Positions 61,726 to 64,000 of a DNA stretch of 64,000 bases are shown here, piece by piece. A model generated the notes under the pieces. The model did not search any database and was not told the origin of the DNA. It was given only the letters and a program-made list of their open reading frames with translations. Each line of letters starts with the position of its first letter. Position 1 is the stretch's first letter. This stretch comes from Crocinitomicaceae bacterium (GTDB lineage: Bacteria > Bacteroidota > Bacteroidia > Flavobacteriales_D > Crocinitomicaceae), in the NCBI GenBank assembly GCA_020635955.1, contig JACJYW010000003.1, forward strand, positions 186,001-250,000. The letters run 5' to 3'. A program made the position numbers and the translations under genes.

Positions 61726-62661
61726 ATGCAAACCATTTTAGGATCTGGAGGTGCCATTGGAAAAGAGCTGGCAAAAGCGTTAACACAATTCACCACTGAC
61801 ATTCGATTGGTCAGTAGAAATCCGAAAAAGATCAATGAAACTGACCAGTTAGTATCGGCAGATCTGATGGATCCTGAAAATGTAAAAAATGCCATTAAGG
61901 GATCAACAATTGTTTATGTAACCGTTGGATTTCCTTATAACACCAAAATCTGGCAAGAAAACTGGCCCAAATTCATAAGTTCTGTAATTGATGGATGCAT
62001 AGAGCACAATGCCAAGCTTGTATTCTTTGATAACATTTACATGTATGATCCGGCATATTTGAATGGGATGACAGAAGAAACGCCTTTTAAACCGGTAAGC
62101 AAGAAAGGGAAAGTGAGAGAACAGATCGTTAAGATGATCCTGGATAAGGTTGAAGAAGGTAAGCTAACAGCATTGATTGCTAGATCAGCTGATTTTTATG
62201 GCCCGGGAATCAAGAATACCTCCATGTTAACTGAAACGGTCTTTAACCCGTTGAGCAAGGGCAAAAAAGCCACATGGCCTATTTCACTGGATCATAAACA
62301 TTCCTATACCTATACGCCGGATGCTGGTAAAGCCACCGCTATTTTAGGAAATACAGATGATGCTTTTAATCAGACCTGGCATTTACCAACAGCTTCAAAT
62401 CCAATGAATGGCAGAGAATGGGTCGCAAAAATCGCACAAGAAATGGGGGCTAAAAACAAAGCTTCAACCATCAATAATTTTATGTTCAAGGTGATTGGAT
62501 TATTTGTTCCTGTCATGAAAGAAATGCCTGAAATGATGTATCAATATGATAGGGAATACGATTTTAATTCAGATAAATTCATGAATCGCTTTCCGGATTT
62601 CAAAGTAACGCCTTATGAAACTGGAGTAAAAGCTATTGTAGCGGCTGATTATAAAAAATAA
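61726..62661 (+). CDS. NAD(P)-dependent epimerase/NmrA-like protein
   Basis: 311 residues. Rossmann start TILGSGGAIGKELAKALTQF with GSGGAIG, STIVYVTVGFPY, and IARSADFYGPG (epimerase-type YGPG), with HSYTYTPDAGKA near residue 200. Extended-SDR of unknown substrate; oxidoreductase or isomerase. Not linked to the array. Confidence 0.82.
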   Translation: MQTILGSGGAIGKELAKALTQFTTDIRLVSRNPKKINETDQLVSADLMDPENVKNAIKGSTIVYVTVGFPYNTKIWQENWPKFISSVIDGCIEHNAKLVFFDNIYMYDPAYLNGMTEETPFKPVSKKGKVREQIVKMILDKVEEGKLTALIARSADFYGPGIKNTSMLTETVFNPLSKGKKATWPISLDHKHSYTYTPDAGKATAILGNTDDAFNQTWHLPTASNPMNGREWVAKIAQEMGAKNKASTINNFMFKVIGLFVPVMKEMPEMMYQYDREYDFNSDKFMNRFPDFKVTPYETGVKAIVAADYKK

Positions 62662-62719
62662 ATTCTTCCATAGCCCACCACTACCTTAATAGTTCGTCTA
62701 TTGTTTAACCCAAGGCAAT

Positions 62720-64000
62720 ATGACTAACAAAACGATCCTCTTCACCCTTTTGTTCTTTTGCTCCAATTTATTTGCACAACCAGAAGTTGTTTTCAATGAT
62801 CTTGGTCAAAAGATCAATTACCAACAAGCGGACGTTTTTATCTCTACTCCACCACTTTTGGAATGGATCGCATCCAAATCTTCTACTCTGGAACTTGATG
62901 TAGATACAGAAGGGCATGAAAAGGAATTTGATTTCCAGACAAATGATAATCCTACTTTGCCTGATCCTGTATTACAAACAGATATGGGCACCCGACAATT
63001 CAAAACACTTACTGTAAATTTTGACGGACAGTACGGAACAGCTCCTCCTCCTGACCCAACAGGCGCAGCAGGGCCCAACCATTATGTGCAAGCTGTTAAC
63101 CGCACTTTCTGTGTTTATTCAAAAACAGGTGTACCATATACGCCAGAGATCGATTTCACTACCTTTTTCCCAATGGATTCAGGATACAATAACAGCGGTG
63201 ACCCAATTGTCATGTATGACCGACATGCAGACAGATATTTTCTGTCATTCCTCCAACTATATCCTAATAAATTATTCATAGCCATTTCTCAAACCAATGA
63301 TCCTACAGGATCATATTACATCTATGGGTTTACATTCACAGATTTCCCTGATTTCCCAAAATTCTCAGTGTGGTGGGATGGATATTACTTTACCAGTAAC
63401 ATTCCCGGCCCTAATGATCAGAGTACAGCAGTAGTAGAACGTTCAAAAATGTTAATAGGTGATCCAACGGCTCAACTCATAACTATGTCTGTGCCAGGTT
63501 GGAACTGGATGGCTTTACCTTCAGATGCTGATGGGCCATTACCTCCTGCATATTCTCCATGTTATTTGTTCCATATTTTGGATGATCAGGTTGCCGGTGA
63601 TCAAGATATGATTGTTGTAAGCGATTTTTTTGTCAATTGGAACCAACCCCAATATTCAGTGATCCTTCCTTCAGACAGTATTGCAGTTGCGCCTTTCACC
63701 GTCAATTATTCCCAGGCCTATGAAACAGTATTACAACCCAATAATGAGTTGATAAGTGCATTACCTCATATGCCATGTATTAGAGCACAACATTTACGAT
63801 TCTATGATCATAATTCTGTGATTCTAACACAAACAATAATGGCAGATGCAGGAAACTCTGCAGTTCGCTGGTATGAACTAAGAGATCAAAATGACGGTAA
63901 TTGGGAATTACACCAGCAGGGAACTTTTAATCCAGATAATAGTGACCGTTGGTTTTCATCTGCCGCTATGGATGATCAGGGCAATATATGTTTGGCATAT
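62720..64000 (+). CDS. Large secreted protein, N-terminal part (runs off the window)
   Basis: At least 427 residues from ATG 62720, open at the window edge. Signal peptide ending SNLFAQ, then a beta-propeller-like secreted domain: GTAPPPDPTGAAGPNHYVQA, GDPIVMYDRHADRYFLSFLQ, FPKFSVWWDGYYFTSNIPGP, SPCYLFHILDDQVAGDQDMI. In related Bacteroidota such proteins end in a type IX secretion sorting domain, which would lie outside the window. Confidence 0.78.
   Translation, partial: MTNKTILFTLLFFCSNLFAQPEVVFNDLGQKINYQQADVFISTPPLLEWIASKSSTLELDVDTEGHEKEFDFQTNDNPTLPDPVLQTDMGTRQFKTLTVNFDGQYGTAPPPDPTGAAGPNHYVQAVNRTFCVYSKTGVPYTPEIDFTTFFPMDSGYNNSGDPIVMYDRHADRYFLSFLQLYPNKLFIAISQTNDPTGSYYIYGFTFTDFPDFPKFSVWWDGYYFTSNIPGPNDQSTAVVERSKMLIGDPTAQLITMSVPGWNWMALPSDADGPLPPAYSPCYLFHILDDQVAGDQDMIVVSDFFVNWNQPQYSVILPSDSIAVAPFTVNYSQAYETVLQPNNELISALPHMPCIRAQHLRFYDHNSVILTQTIMADAGNSAVRWYELRDQNDGNWELHQQGTFNPDNSDRWFSSAAMDDQGNICLAY

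Overview
The window is a stretch of chromosome from a Bacteroidota bacterium, most likely a Flavobacteriales member. Support comes from the AT-rich sequence, Bacteroidota-type promoters (TTG about 20 nt upstream of TAnnTTTG), a fused E1 alpha/beta 2-oxoacid dehydrogenase, tandem DUF3857/transglutaminase-like secreted proteins, and the abundance of short SP-II lipoproteins with a Cys-Lys-Lys or similar N-terminus.

Layout. 1-19.4 kb is ordinary chromosome: 3' part-missing gyrB; two DUF3857 proteins; a small reductase/SDR/MOSC operon; E1 dehydrogenase; an EreA-like secreted protein; a PspA-like protein with a YbjN-like partner; XRE regulator plus TlpA thioredoxin; a DnaQ/GIY-YIG nuclease fusion; a potassium-channel protein; pckA. 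19.5-20.65 kb encodes a tyrosine recombinase. 20.7-60.5 kb is a sedentary integron-like cassette array of about 50 cassettes, with 49 hand-counted complete attC-like sites, one truncated site at the far end, and an attI-like site directly after the recombinase gene. 60.5-64 kb returns to ordinary chromosome (membrane proteins, a NAD-dependent epimerase-like protein, the start of a large secreted protein).

The array is the exciting part. (i) The adjacent recombinase is XerD-like and appears to lack the extra segment that defines integron integrases, and it is transcribed toward the array instead of away from it. (ii) The recombination sites are longer and more patterned than standard attC: RAAAAC-N6-YAAC-ATARTA-L''(9 nt)-branched centre-L'(9 nt)-CAAAC-GTTR-N6-AT(T/C). 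The two N6 blocks at the ends of the same cassette are fully complementary in 36 of 50 cassettes and differ by one base in 9 more. L'' and L' take about 12 different sequences yet remain complementary, so structure and not sequence is kept. (iii) The L' box always reads TAnnTTTR, which is the Bacteroidota -7 promoter element, so each attC may be a promoter for the next cassette.

Cassette content: mostly single small genes on the + strand encoding lipoproteins, secreted or membrane proteins without recognisable function; seven toxin-antitoxin cassettes (two identical HigBA-like, three ParE/RelE-like, two zeta-kinase-like) that all share a roughly 118-bp structured leader followed by their own promoter; and about a dozen copies of a gene-less repeat cassette carrying a perfect hairpin and a terminator-like hairpin. 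The 21.2-24.6 kb part near the recombinase is degenerate (many small indels), either real decay or a weak consensus. Several cassettes are exact duplicates, pointing to recent activity or segmental duplication.
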